From the NCBI GenBank assembly GCA_002340095.1, contig DDKS01000025.1:1-21940 (forward strand): 21,940 bases of DNA. The letters are read 5' to 3'. The DNA comes from Betaproteobacteria bacterium UBA2592. Its GTDB lineage: Bacteria; Pseudomonadota; Gammaproteobacteria; Burkholderiales; Rhodocyclaceae. Every line of letters starts with the position of its first letter. Position 1 is the first letter of the stretch. The notes under the pieces were generated by a model that did not search any database, was not told where the DNA came from, and was given only the letters and a program-made list of their open reading frames with translations. The translations under genes and the position numbers were made by a program. Shown piece by piece: positions 1 through 6,965 of the stretch.

Positions 1-18
1 TGATGGCCCAGGAATGAA

Positions 19-40
19 AAAGGGGGCTTGCGCCCCCTTT
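19..40 (+). terminator. Rho-independent-like terminator hairpin
   Basis: The arms AAAGGGGGC (19-27) and GCCCCCTTT (32-40) pair perfectly around a 4-base loop. The stem is preceded by a run of A and ends in TTT, so it could act on either strand. It probably closes a gene that ends upstream of the window, since the next gene on this strand starts only at 214. Confidence 0.7.
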
Positions 41-50
41 GTTCTGATCC

Positions 51-210
51 TAAAAACCTCACCACAGAGACACAAAGACACAGAGAGTTTCAAAAAAAAC
101 AATGGCTTGCATTTTCTTCCACGCGCACCCAGAAAGTGACCTGGCCCTCCAGGACAAGTCTTTGTTTTTCCTCGGCGTCTCTGTGCCTCTGTGGTTTAAC
201 TGAGGTTTTA
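51..210. repeat. Imperfect long inverted repeat of the CACAGAG type (MITE/REP-like)
   Basis: The left arm (51 to about 110) begins TAAAAACCTC then ACCACAGAGACACA. The right arm (about 154-210) reads as its imperfect reverse complement, TAAAACCTCAGTTAA then ACCACAGAGGCACAGAG. The pairing continues inward through an A-rich stretch to GGCTTG / GACTTG, leaving a loop of roughly 43 bases. The arms differ by a few substitutions and a short insertion of about 5 bases in the right arm. Base composition is poorer in GC than the surrounding genes, and no protein is encoded. From general knowledge, sequences with CACAGAG-CACAGAG arms occur as dispersed intergenic repeats in many environmental bacteria; that this one is mobile is an inference. 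Its right end lies 3 bases before the start codon of the next gene. Confidence 0.7.
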
Positions 211-213
211 AGG

Positions 214-975
214 ATGAATAAACTGATTGCGGAATTACAGCGGCTATTCTTCTGGCCGGGACAGGTCGTGCCGAATCTGGTGGAATGCCTGGGCGGCCAA
301 GGGCAAGCGGTGCTTGCATTGAGCGACGAAGCCGGTCAGGTGAGGTTGATGGTGCTGGAGTTTTTGCAGGCGGGTGACTGGGCGGCGGTGGCCGGGCTAT
401 ATCAGGCCCTGGAAATGGAGCTGGAACTGCCGCTGCCCGCCCTGGCGGTTTCCGGCCGGGGCGCCTACCAGCTCTGGTTTTCCCTGGCGGCGCCTGTACC
501 CCGGGAGGATGCCCGGGAGTTTCTTCAGGGGCTGCGGCGCCACTATCTGGCCGAACTGCCCCTGTCCCGCCTGCGGTTTTTTCCGGAGGAACAAGAGGGA
601 GCCCGGGTTCTGCTCGTACCGGCCTTCGACCCCGACAGCGGCAGATGGTCGGCTTTCATCGACCCGGCCATGGGTGCCATGTTCGTCGACGAACCGGGCC
701 TTGCCATGGCCCCAGGGCTGGAGCGGCAGGCAGATCTGCTGGCGGGGTTTACGCCCATGTCCCCGGCCGAATTGCAGCGGGTCCTGGGGCTGTGGCGGAC
801 AGGGGCGGGACACGCGCCCTCGGAGGAGCCTGTGCCGGCTACCCATTATCAGGATCCCCGGGATTTCCTCCGGGCGGTGATGAACGATCCCGGTATCGGC
901 ATCCGGGATCGCATCCGGGCGGCCAAGATCCTGCTGGCCTCTCCGGCACCGCAGCCAGGCGGCAAACAGGGATGA
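214..975 (+). CDS. Unrecognised protein with weak primase-polymerase (AEP)-like motifs
   Basis: A 253-residue protein that I cannot assign to a family with confidence. The frame is open upstream to 28, but that part runs through the inverted repeat, so I chose ATG 214, which has GAGG at 202-205. Codon use from 214 on matches the neighbours. There is no signal peptide or membrane helix, so it is probably cytoplasmic. Residues 80-88 (SGRGAYQLW) followed by an A-P-V-P stretch, and residues 121-124 (RFFP) followed by LLVP and a W-x-x-F-I-D segment, recall the second and third core blocks of archaeo-eukaryotic primase-like domains such as those in TOTE systems. However, the position usually held by the catalytic His appears to be Gln86 and no clear DxD metal motif is visible. 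The C-terminal third is helical with a DPRDFLRAVM segment. If the likeness is real, this would be a degenerate member. It stands alone, 54 bases before etfB. Confidence 0.75.
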   Translation: MNKLIAELQRLFFWPGQVVPNLVECLGGQGQAVLALSDEAGQVRLMVLEFLQAGDWAAVAGLYQALEMELELPLPALAVSGRGAYQLWFSLAAPVPREDAREFLQGLRRHYLAELPLSRLRFFPEEQEGARVLLVPAFDPDSGRWSAFIDPAMGAMFVDEPGLAMAPGLERQADLLAGFTPMSPAELQRVLGLWRTGAGHAPSEEPVPATHYQDPRDFLRAVMNDPGIGIRDRIRAAKILLASPAPQPGGKQG

Positions 976-1029
976 TCCGGCCGTCCTGGCCTACAATCCG
1001 CCCCTGTGCCTTTTGAGGGGATGGCAAGC

Positions 1030-1782
1030 ATGAAAGTACTGGTGCCCGTGAAGCGGGTGGTGGATTACAACATCCGGGTCCGGGTGAAGGCCGATGGCAG
1101 CGCTGTGGACCTGGCCGACCTCAGGATGAGCCTCAACCCCTTCGACGAGATTGCCCTGGAAGCGGCGCTGCGCCTCAAGGAGGGGGGGCTGGCCGGTGAG
1201 GTGCTGGCGGTGAGCTGTGGCCCGGCCGCCTGTCAGGAAACCCTGCGCACGGCTCTGGCCATGGGGGCCGACCGGGCCTTGCTGGTGGAAACCGACGTGG
1301 AACTCCAGCCCCTGGCCGTGGCCCGGGTGCTCCACGCCGTTTGTGCGCGGGAGGCGCCCGGCCTGGTGCTGTGCGGCAAGCAGGCCATCGATGACGATGC
1401 CGGCCAGACGGGCCAGATGCTGGCGGCTCTGCTGGGCTGGCCCCAGGCCACCTGCGTTTCGGAACTGCAACTGGTGGAGGGCCGGATCCGGGCCACCCGG
1501 GAAATCGACGGGGGCCAGGAAATCCTGGAAACCAGACTGCCGGCTGTGGTGACGGCGGATTTGCGCCTGAATGAGCCGCGCTACACCAGTTTGCCCAACA
1601 TCATCAAGGCCAGAAAGAAACCCCTGGATAGCACCTGTCCTGCGGCGTTGGGGGTGGCGGTGGCGCCGCGCCTGCAGATCCTGGGGGTGAGCGAGCCGGC
1701 CCGGCGCCGGGCCGGGGTGAAGGTGCAGGACGTGGCGGAATTGCTGGAGAAGCTGCGCCAGGAAGCGGGGGTGCTCCAATGA
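1030..1782 (+). CDS. etfB: Electron transfer flavoprotein beta subunit
   Basis: This subunit pairs with EtfA to form the soluble FAD/AMP heterodimer that takes electrons from acyl-CoA dehydrogenases. The 250-residue protein starts MKVLVPVKRVVDY, typical of the family. It has the nucleotide-binding segment CGKQAIDDDAGQTGQ near residues 115-130. The family signature NEPRYTSLPNIIKARKK near residues 180-196 includes the recognition loop that docks onto dehydrogenase partners. In-frame GTG 1006 and ATG 1021 also exist; ATG 1030 was chosen because GAGGGG at 1015-1020 is correctly spaced for it and homologues begin at MKVLV. A TACAAT at 992-997 could be a -10 element, but its -35 is poor. The stop overlaps the etfA start by four bases (ATGA), indicating translational coupling. 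The AMP-site motif and signature fit the beta-oxidation type of ETF rather than a bifurcating FixA. Confidence 0.95.
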   Translation: MKVLVPVKRVVDYNIRVRVKADGSAVDLADLRMSLNPFDEIALEAALRLKEGGLAGEVLAVSCGPAACQETLRTALAMGADRALLVETDVELQPLAVARVLHAVCAREAPGLVLCGKQAIDDDAGQTGQMLAALLGWPQATCVSELQLVEGRIRATREIDGGQEILETRLPAVVTADLRLNEPRYTSLPNIIKARKKPLDSTCPAALGVAVAPRLQILGVSEPARRRAGVKVQDVAELLEKLRQEAGVLQ

Positions 1783-2711
1783 CCCTGCTCGTGCTCGCCG
1801 ACCATGACGGTCAACGGCTCGACCCGGCCAGCCGATCCGTCCTGTCCGCCGCCCGGCAGATCGGTGGCGACATCCATCTGCTGGTGGCGGGCTCCGGGGT
1901 CGAGGCCGTGGCCCGCGAGGGGGCGGCCTGTGCCGGGGTCAGCCAGGTGCTGTGGGCCGACGCCCCGCATCTGCGGGATCGGGAAGCCGCGAACCTGGCG
2001 GCCCAGGTGCTGGCCCTGGCCCCGGCCTATACCCACATCCTGGCCCCGGCTTCCAGCTGCGGCCGCGACTGCATGCCCCGGGTGGCGGCGCAGCTGGATG
2101 TGGAGCAGATTTCCGGCATCGTCGCCGTGCACGGGCCGGATACCTTCACCCGCCCCATCTACGCCGGCAATGTCCTGGCCACCGTGCAGAGCCGCGATCC
2201 CGTCAAGGTCATCACCGTGCGCTGCCCGGCCTTTCCGCCCGTGGGGGAGGGAGGGGCGGCGCCGGTGGAGGCCATCCCTGCCGTGCCCGACCTCGGGCTG
2301 TCCCGGGTGCTGGAGCGGCGCCTCGATGATAGTGGCCGCCCCGACCTGGGCCGGGCCAGGGTGGTGGTGAGCGGCGGCCGGGGCCTGGGCAGCCGGGAAA
2401 ATTTCCAGGCCCTGCTGCAGCCCCTGGCGCAAAGGCTGGGCGCGGCCCTGGGGGCCACCCGGGCGGCGGTGGATGCGGGCTATGCCCCGAACGACTGGCA
2501 GGTGGGCCAGACAGGCCGGATCGTGGCACCGGAGCTGTACCTGGCTATCGGCCTTTCCGGCGCCATCCAGCATCTGGCCGGCATGTCGGACGCCCGGGTC
2601 ATCGTCGCCATCAACAAGGACCCGGAGGCCCCCATCTTCCAGGTGGCCGATTACGGCCTGGTGGCGGACCTGAACCAGGCCCTGCCCGAGCTGCTGGCGG
2701 CCCTGGGGTGA
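1779..2711 (+). CDS. etfA: Electron transfer flavoprotein alpha subunit
   Basis: The FAD-binding partner of EtfB, 310 residues, the usual length for the family. The N-terminal half (residues 1 to about 180) is the variable alpha/beta domain, with the conserved APASSCGRDCMPRVAAQL and YAGNVLATV segments. The C-terminal half is the FAD domain, seen as SGGRGLGSRENF near residue 198, then the PNDWQVGQTG motif, LYLAIGLSGAIQH, and NKDPEAPIFQVADYG near the end. These residues hold the FAD pyrophosphate and isoalloxazine in known structures. It starts at ATG 1779 inside the last codons of etfB and its stop overlaps the next gene, so the three genes are almost certainly one transcript. Nothing is missing from the conserved motifs. 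Confidence 0.95.
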   Translation: MTLLVLADHDGQRLDPASRSVLSAARQIGGDIHLLVAGSGVEAVAREGAACAGVSQVLWADAPHLRDREAANLAAQVLALAPAYTHILAPASSCGRDCMPRVAAQLDVEQISGIVAVHGPDTFTRPIYAGNVLATVQSRDPVKVITVRCPAFPPVGEGGAAPVEAIPAVPDLGLSRVLERRLDDSGRPDLGRARVVVSGGRGLGSRENFQALLQPLAQRLGAALGATRAAVDAGYAPNDWQVGQTGRIVAPELYLAIGLSGAIQHLAGMSDARVIVAINKDPEAPIFQVADYGLVADLNQALPELLAALG

Positions 2712-2713
2712 GC

Positions 2714-4336
2714 ATGGCGGTCGGGCGGGAGGTGATGGCCTACGACGTGGTGGTGGTGGGCGCCGGCCCCGCCGGTCTGGCCGCCGCCATCCGCCTCAGG
2801 CAGCTCAACGGGGCGCTGTCGGTGTGCGTCCTGGAAAAGGGGGTGGAAGTGGGGGCCCATCTCCTGTCCGGTGCCTGCTTCGACCCCCGGGCCCTGGACG
2901 AACTGCTGCCCGACTGGCAGGCCCGGGGCGCCCCCCTGCACACGCCGGTCCGGGACGACGGTTTGCTGCTCCTCGACGCACGCCGCGCCTACCGGCTGCC
3001 GCTGCCGCCCCGGCTGCGGAACCGGGGATGTCACCTGATCAGCCTGGGGCAGCTGTGCCGCTGGCTGGCCCGGGAGGCCGAGGCCCTGGGGGTGGATGTC
3101 TTCCCCGGCTTTGCTGCCGCCCGGGTGCTGTACGACGCCGATGGCGCGGTCAAGGGGGTGGCCACCGGCGACATGGGGGTGGGCCGGGACGGCAAGCCCA
3201 AGGCCAATTACCAGCCGGGGCTGGAACTGCATGGGCGCCAGACCCTGTTTGCGGAGGGCTGCCGGGGCTCCCTCACCCGGGAGGTGTTCGAGCGTTTCGA
3301 TCTGGGGCGTGACGCCCAGCCCCAGACTTACGCCCTGGGCCTGAAGGAGGTCTGGGAGGTGGACCCGGCCCTGCATGAGCCCGGCAGGGTCGTGCACGGC
3401 ATCGGCTGGCCCCTGCCGGCCGATACCTACGGAGGATCCTTTCTCTACCACCTGGACCATCGTCAGGTGGCGGTGGGGCTGATCGTCGGGCTGGATTACC
3501 GCAATCCCTGGTTGTCCCCTTTCGACGAATTCCAGCGCCTGAAAACCCACCCAGTCCTGCGGGACCTGTTTGCCGGCGGGCGGCGTATCGCCTACGGGGC
3601 GCGTACCCTGGTCGAAGGCGGCTTGCAGTCCTTGCCCCGGCTGACTTTTCCCGGCGGCTTGCTGGCGGGGGACTGCGCCGGTTTTCTCGACGTGTCCCGC
3701 CTCAAGGGCTGCCACACGGCCATGAAGTCGGGCATGCTGGCCGCCGAGGCGGTCTGTGCCCACCTGGAGGCGGCCGTGGCGGGAAAGGAGGTGCTGACCT
3801 ATCCGGAAAGGCTCAGGGCCTCCTGGTTGTGGCAGGAACTTCACCGGGCCCGCAACATCCGCCCCGGTTTCCGCCGGGGGCTCTGGTCGGGCCTGGCCCT
3901 GGCGGCTCTGGATACCCTGCTGTTCAGGGGCCGCGCCCCCTGGACCCTGGGGCACCGGGCCGACCACCTGGCCCTCGAAGACCTGTCCCGCCATGCGCCC
4001 ATCGCCTATCCCCGGCCCGACGGGGTGCTCACCTTCGACCGCCTGGCGTCGCTGCAACTGGCCCATGTGCATCACGAGGCCGACCAACCCTGCCACCTGC
4101 AGTTGCGGGACGAGAGTGTGCCCCTGACGGTGAATCTGGCCCGCTACGGCGCACCGGAAACCCGCTACTGCCCGGCGGGGGTCTATGAGATCCTCCCGGA
4201 GGCGGATGCTCCCCGCCTGCGGATCAATGCCGCCAATTGCCTGCACTGCAAGGCCTGCGACATCAAGGACCCGACCCAGAACATCCGCTGGACCGTGCCC
4301 GAGGGCGGGGATGGCCCCCGCTACGGCGCCATGTGA
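2714..4336 (+). CDS. Electron transfer flavoprotein-ubiquinone oxidoreductase (ETF-QO)
   Basis: A membrane-associated flavoprotein that passes electrons from reduced ETF to ubiquinone. It has about 540 residues, close to the usual 550. The N-terminal FAD dinucleotide fold is VVVVGAGPAGLAAAIRL, followed by EKGVEVGAHLLSGACFDPRAL. The middle holds the GSFLYHLDHRQVAVGLIVGLDY segment. The second FAD contact GGLLAGDCAGFLDVSRLKG and the HTAMKSGMLAAEAV helix follow near residues 315-345. The C-terminal [4Fe-4S] domain supplies four ligands: one Cys in RYCPAGVYE and three in NCLHCKACDIKDP. The start is uncertain: GTG 2708 overlaps the etfA stop, ATG 2714 follows it, and ATG 2735 lies just before the FAD fold. 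I give 2714 as a compromise. Having ETF and its quinone reductase in one operon shows the electrons go to the respiratory chain. The gene is often labelled etfD or fixC-like. Confidence 0.93.
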   Translation: MAVGREVMAYDVVVVGAGPAGLAAAIRLRQLNGALSVCVLEKGVEVGAHLLSGACFDPRALDELLPDWQARGAPLHTPVRDDGLLLLDARRAYRLPLPPRLRNRGCHLISLGQLCRWLAREAEALGVDVFPGFAAARVLYDADGAVKGVATGDMGVGRDGKPKANYQPGLELHGRQTLFAEGCRGSLTREVFERFDLGRDAQPQTYALGLKEVWEVDPALHEPGRVVHGIGWPLPADTYGGSFLYHLDHRQVAVGLIVGLDYRNPWLSPFDEFQRLKTHPVLRDLFAGGRRIAYGARTLVEGGLQSLPRLTFPGGLLAGDCAGFLDVSRLKGCHTAMKSGMLAAEAVCAHLEAAVAGKEVLTYPERLRASWLWQELHRARNIRPGFRRGLWSGLALAALDTLLFRGRAPWTLGHRADHLALEDLSRHAPIAYPRPDGVLTFDRLASLQLAHVHHEADQPCHLQLRDESVPLTVNLARYGAPETRYCPAGVYEILPEADAPRLRINAANCLHCKACDIKDPTQNIRWTVPEGGDGPRYGAM

Positions 4337-4444
4337 GTTGCCGGATTCGTTTGTTCCGCAGTGAATGTCAGCCATGCCGGCTGTATCGGCTCCGGCCTTT
4401 GCCGTATCATCCCCGCCTCGTTCCGCCTGCAGGCCAAGGCCCGG

Positions 4445-5050
4445 ATGACTGATCGTGTCGAGGTTTTCTTGAAGATTTTCTCCCCCCTCTACCGCCGCGC
4501 CATGCTCTGGGCCCGGCATCCCCGCGCCCCCTGGTATCTGGGCGGCATGAGTTTTGTCGAGTCCTCCTTCTTCCCGGTGCCGCCGGATGTGATGCTGGCT
4601 CCCATGTGCCTGGCCTCTCCCCGGAAGGCCTGGTATTTCGCCCTGATCACCTCCATCGCTTCGGTGCTGGGCGGCCTGTTCGGCTACGCGATCGGCTATT
4701 TTGCCCTCGACTTGCTGCTGCCCTGGCTGCAACAGAGCAGTTACTGGCCTGCCTATCAGACCGCTGTGGCGTGGTTTGAGCGTTGGGGAGTCTGGGCGGT
4801 GTTCATCGCCGGCTTCTCGCCGATCCCCTACAAGGTGTTCACCATTGCCGCAGGCGCCCTGTCCATGGCCTTGCTGCCCTTCACCCTGGCTTCCTTCGTG
4901 GGGCGGGGGCTGCGTTTCTTCCTGGTGGCGGGGCTGATGGCCTGGGGCGGCGAGCGCATGGAGGCAGTCTTGCACAGTTACGTGGACCGGCTGGGCTGGG
5001 CCACGGTGGCCCTGCTGGCCCTGGCCGGGCTCTGGTACGGCATGGGCTGA
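4445..5050 (+). CDS. YqaA/DedA-type membrane protein (SNARE-associated family)
   Basis: A small integral inner-membrane protein of about 201 residues. It resembles the YqaA branch of the DedA/VTT superfamily, whose members are linked to lipid transport and membrane homeostasis. Visible family marks are FSPLYRRAM near the N-terminus, the re-entrant GMSFVESSFFPVPPDVML segment near residues 35-52 (with the conserved Glu and F-P-x-P-x-D), a G-rich helix (SVLGGLFGYAIGYF), FSPIPYKVFTIAAGAL, and a conserved GRGLRFF. Four to five hydrophobic helices are evident. The frame is open back to 4361, but that extension is unlike the family. ATG 4445 is the nearest ATG; TTG 4469, preceded by GAGG at 4459-4462, would give the usual MKIFSPLY beginning and is a serious alternative. 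It ends 4 bases from the convergent gene on the other strand. Confidence 0.82.
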   Translation: MTDRVEVFLKIFSPLYRRAMLWARHPRAPWYLGGMSFVESSFFPVPPDVMLAPMCLASPRKAWYFALITSIASVLGGLFGYAIGYFALDLLLPWLQQSSYWPAYQTAVAWFERWGVWAVFIAGFSPIPYKVFTIAAGALSMALLPFTLASFVGRGLRFFLVAGLMAWGGERMEAVLHSYVDRLGWATVALLALAGLWYGMG

Positions 5051-5054
5051 AGCC

Positions 5055-5648
5055 CTAGGGCTCAGGGGCTGCCGGGGCCTGCGCCGGTTCCGGCGGGCGG
5101 GGTTTCTCCTGCCAGCGCCTGACGCTGCGCTGGAAGAACAGGCTGTTGGGCACCTGCAGCAGGCTGCTGCCCTGGCCCCCATGGTCTTCCTCCAGGGTGG
5201 TGTAGATCAGGTTGATGTCCACCACCCGGCCGCCCAGGCCGGGCTTGTCGCCGCTTTCCAGGATTTCCACCTGGTCTTGCAACCGGAAGGGGCGGATGGT
5301 GTAGATCAGTAGCGCGCAGAAGATGTTGGAGAGCACGCTCCAGGCCGCGAAGAAGGCGACCGCAGCCACGGTGGCAAAGCCGGTGAAGGCGGTCCATAGC
5401 ACCATGCCGGAGACGCCGAAGCGATCCAGCACCAGCAGCAGAGCCCCGCCGAAGATGAGGATGCTGCTGAAACGGCGGCCGCCCACGACGATTTCCAGCG
5501 GCAGGTCCTGACGCTCGCCGAGGCGGCGGATGAAGCGGTGGATCAGGCCGCGCAGCAGGGCGGCGGCGGCCAGGATCAGGATGATCTGCAGGCCCAGGGT
5601 GATCACTTCGAGCCAAGGCTGGGCCCAGTCGGGCAGGAAAACTTTCAT
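5055..5648 (-). CDS. Small MscS-like mechanosensitive channel protein
   Basis: A protein of about 197 residues with two hydrophobic N-terminal helices and a third helix rich in Ala and Gly (GFATVAAVAFFAAWSVLSN). This is followed by IFCALLIYTIRPFRLQDQVEI, which matches the pore helix and beta-domain entry of MscS channels. The short beta region ends with the conserved LLQVPNSLFFQ segment. The usual alpha/beta vestibule domain after it is absent and is replaced by a Pro/Ala-rich tail. It is probably a minimal MscS-type channel of the inner membrane that opens on osmotic downshock; function is inferred from family only. The start at 5648 places the first helix near the N-terminus; an in-frame ATG at 5702 adds 18 unconserved residues. 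It lies downstream of ackA on the same strand, but a strong hairpin separates them, so it may be transcribed alone. Confidence 0.82.
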   Translation of the reverse strand: MKVFLPDWAQPWLEVITLGLQIILILAAAALLRGLIHRFIRRLGERQDLPLEIVVGGRRFSSILIFGGALLLVLDRFGVSGMVLWTAFTGFATVAAVAFFAAWSVLSNIFCALLIYTIRPFRLQDQVEILESGDKPGLGGRVVDINLIYTTLEEDHGGQGSSLLQVPNSLFFQRSVRRWQEKPRPPEPAQAPAAPEP

Positions 5649-5747
5649 GGTGGTCGCGGGTCCGTCGGCAAGGGGGCAGGGCGGCTGTTCGGGGGCCTCC
5701 ATGCTAACACCGGCCGGCCTTCCCGGTCCGGCGGGGGCAGGGGAGAT

Positions 5748-5768
5748 GCGGCCGGCAGGGCCGGCCGC
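5748..5768 (-). terminator. GC-rich hairpin after ackA
   Basis: GCGGCCGGC (5748-5756) and GCCGGCCGC (5760-5768) form a perfect 9-bp stem with a 3-base loop, located 10 bases beyond the ackA stop. There is no T-run, so it may be a rho-assisted terminator or an mRNA-stabilising structure at the end of the fabI-maoC/pta-ackA transcript. Confidence 0.5.
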
Positions 5769-5777
5769 GGGCGGGGA

Positions 5778-6962
5778 TTACAGGTTGAGCAGGGTTTGGG
5801 TGTGGTGCGCAATCATCCATTCCTCATTGGTGGGGATGGTGAGCACGTCCACGCTGCTGTCCGGGGCGCTGATGCGGATGTCGTGGCGGGCATTGGCCTC
5901 GGGCGACAGCTTCACCCCCAGCCAGCCGGCCTGGGCGGCCACCCGGCGGCGGATTTCGGCGGCGTGTTCGCCGATGCCGCCGGTAAACACCAGGGCGTCG
6001 AGGCCGCCGGCCGCGGCAGCCAGGGAGCCCAGCTCGCGCACGATGCGGTAGCAGTAGAGTTCCACCGCTTCGGCCGCTTCGGGCTTGTCGGAGGCGAGCA
6101 GGGTGCGCATGTCCTGGCTGATGCCGGAGACGCCCAGCAGGCCCGATTCCTTGTAGAGCAGCCGGGTCAGCTCCTTGACCCCCATGCCCTTGTTTTCCAT
6201 CAGGTAGAGGATCACGCCCGGGTCCAGGTTGCCGGTGCGGGTGCCCATCATCAGGCCGTCCACGGCGGTGAAGCCCATGGTTGAGGCGACGCCCTTGCGG
6301 CCTACCATGGCGGCCATGCTCGAGCCGTTGCCCAGGTGGCAGATGACCACCCGGCCATCGGCCCGGGACGAATGCTGGGGCAGGACCCGGGCGATGTACT
6401 CGTAGGAGAGGCCGTGAAAGCCGTAGCGGCGCACGCCTTCGGCAGTGATGTGGCGGGGCAGTCCAAAAAGCTGGGCCACGTCGGGCTGGTGCCGGTGAAA
6501 GGCAGTGTCGAAGCAGGCCACCTGGGGGACTTCCGGCATCAGGGCCTGGATGGCGTGGATGCCGGCCAGGTTGTGGGGCTGATGCAGGGGGGCGAGGGGG
6601 GTGAGGGAAGCCAGCTGTTCCAGGGTCGGGCCATCGAGCCGGATGGGCTTGGCGTAACGCTGGCCGCCGTGTACGACCCGGTGGCCCACGGCGATGATTT
6701 CCCGGCCCGAGCCATGCTCGTCGAACCACTTGAACAGGTGGTCGAAAGCCTGCTGGTGGCTTGGGTTGGCCATGGGCAGCCGCGCATCGGCCACCTTGAT
6801 CTGGGCATGGTCCTTGGCCACCAGTCTGGCTTCGGCGGTACCGATGCCGTCGATCTGACCGGACACCAGGGCGGTATCGGCCAGGGGGTGAGTCAGGGAA
6901 AAGATGGCGAACTTGATCGAGGACGAGCCCGCGTTGATGGTCAGGATGGCCTGGTTGTTCAT
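5778..6962 (-). CDS. ackA: Acetate kinase
   Basis: Converts acetyl-phosphate (or a similar short acyl-phosphate) and ADP to the acid and ATP; cytoplasmic. The 394-residue length is normal. Conserved ASKHA-fold segments are all present in order: LTINAGSSSIKFAIF at the N-terminus, GHRVVHGG, FDTAFH, RYGFHGLSYEYI, HLGNGSS (phosphate-binding), GFTAVDGLMMGTRTGNLDPG, SGISQDMRTLL and FTGGIGEHAAEIR (adenosine-binding) near residue 325. The catalytic Arg and Glu contexts look intact. It begins 3 bases after the stop of the maoC-pta gene, so the two are co-transcribed and the acyl-phosphate product of one is the substrate of the other. Substrate preference (acetate, propionate or butyrate) cannot be told from sequence alone; the partner with a MaoC domain makes a longer acyl chain possible. 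Confidence 0.96.
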   Translation of the reverse strand: MNNQAILTINAGSSSIKFAIFSLTHPLADTALVSGQIDGIGTAEARLVAKDHAQIKVADARLPMANPSHQQAFDHLFKWFDEHGSGREIIAVGHRVVHGGQRYAKPIRLDGPTLEQLASLTPLAPLHQPHNLAGIHAIQALMPEVPQVACFDTAFHRHQPDVAQLFGLPRHITAEGVRRYGFHGLSYEYIARVLPQHSSRADGRVVICHLGNGSSMAAMVGRKGVASTMGFTAVDGLMMGTRTGNLDPGVILYLMENKGMGVKELTRLLYKESGLLGVSGISQDMRTLLASDKPEAAEAVELYCYRIVRELGSLAAAAGGLDALVFTGGIGEHAAEIRRRVAAQAGWLGVKLSPEANARHDIRISAPDSSVDVLTIPTNEEWMIAHHTQTLLNL

Positions 6963-6965
6963 GGC

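Noticed and set aside
5051..5062. Palindrome AGCCCTAGGGCT at the junction of two convergent genes as a terminator
   Set aside because: It is a perfect 12-base palindrome, but with a hairpin loop it leaves only a 4-bp stem, too weak to call.
2651..5182. An 843-codon minus-strand open frame opposite ETF-QO and the YqaA-type gene
   Set aside because: The translation is low-complexity, without family motifs, and the opposite strand holds clear conserved proteins over the same span.
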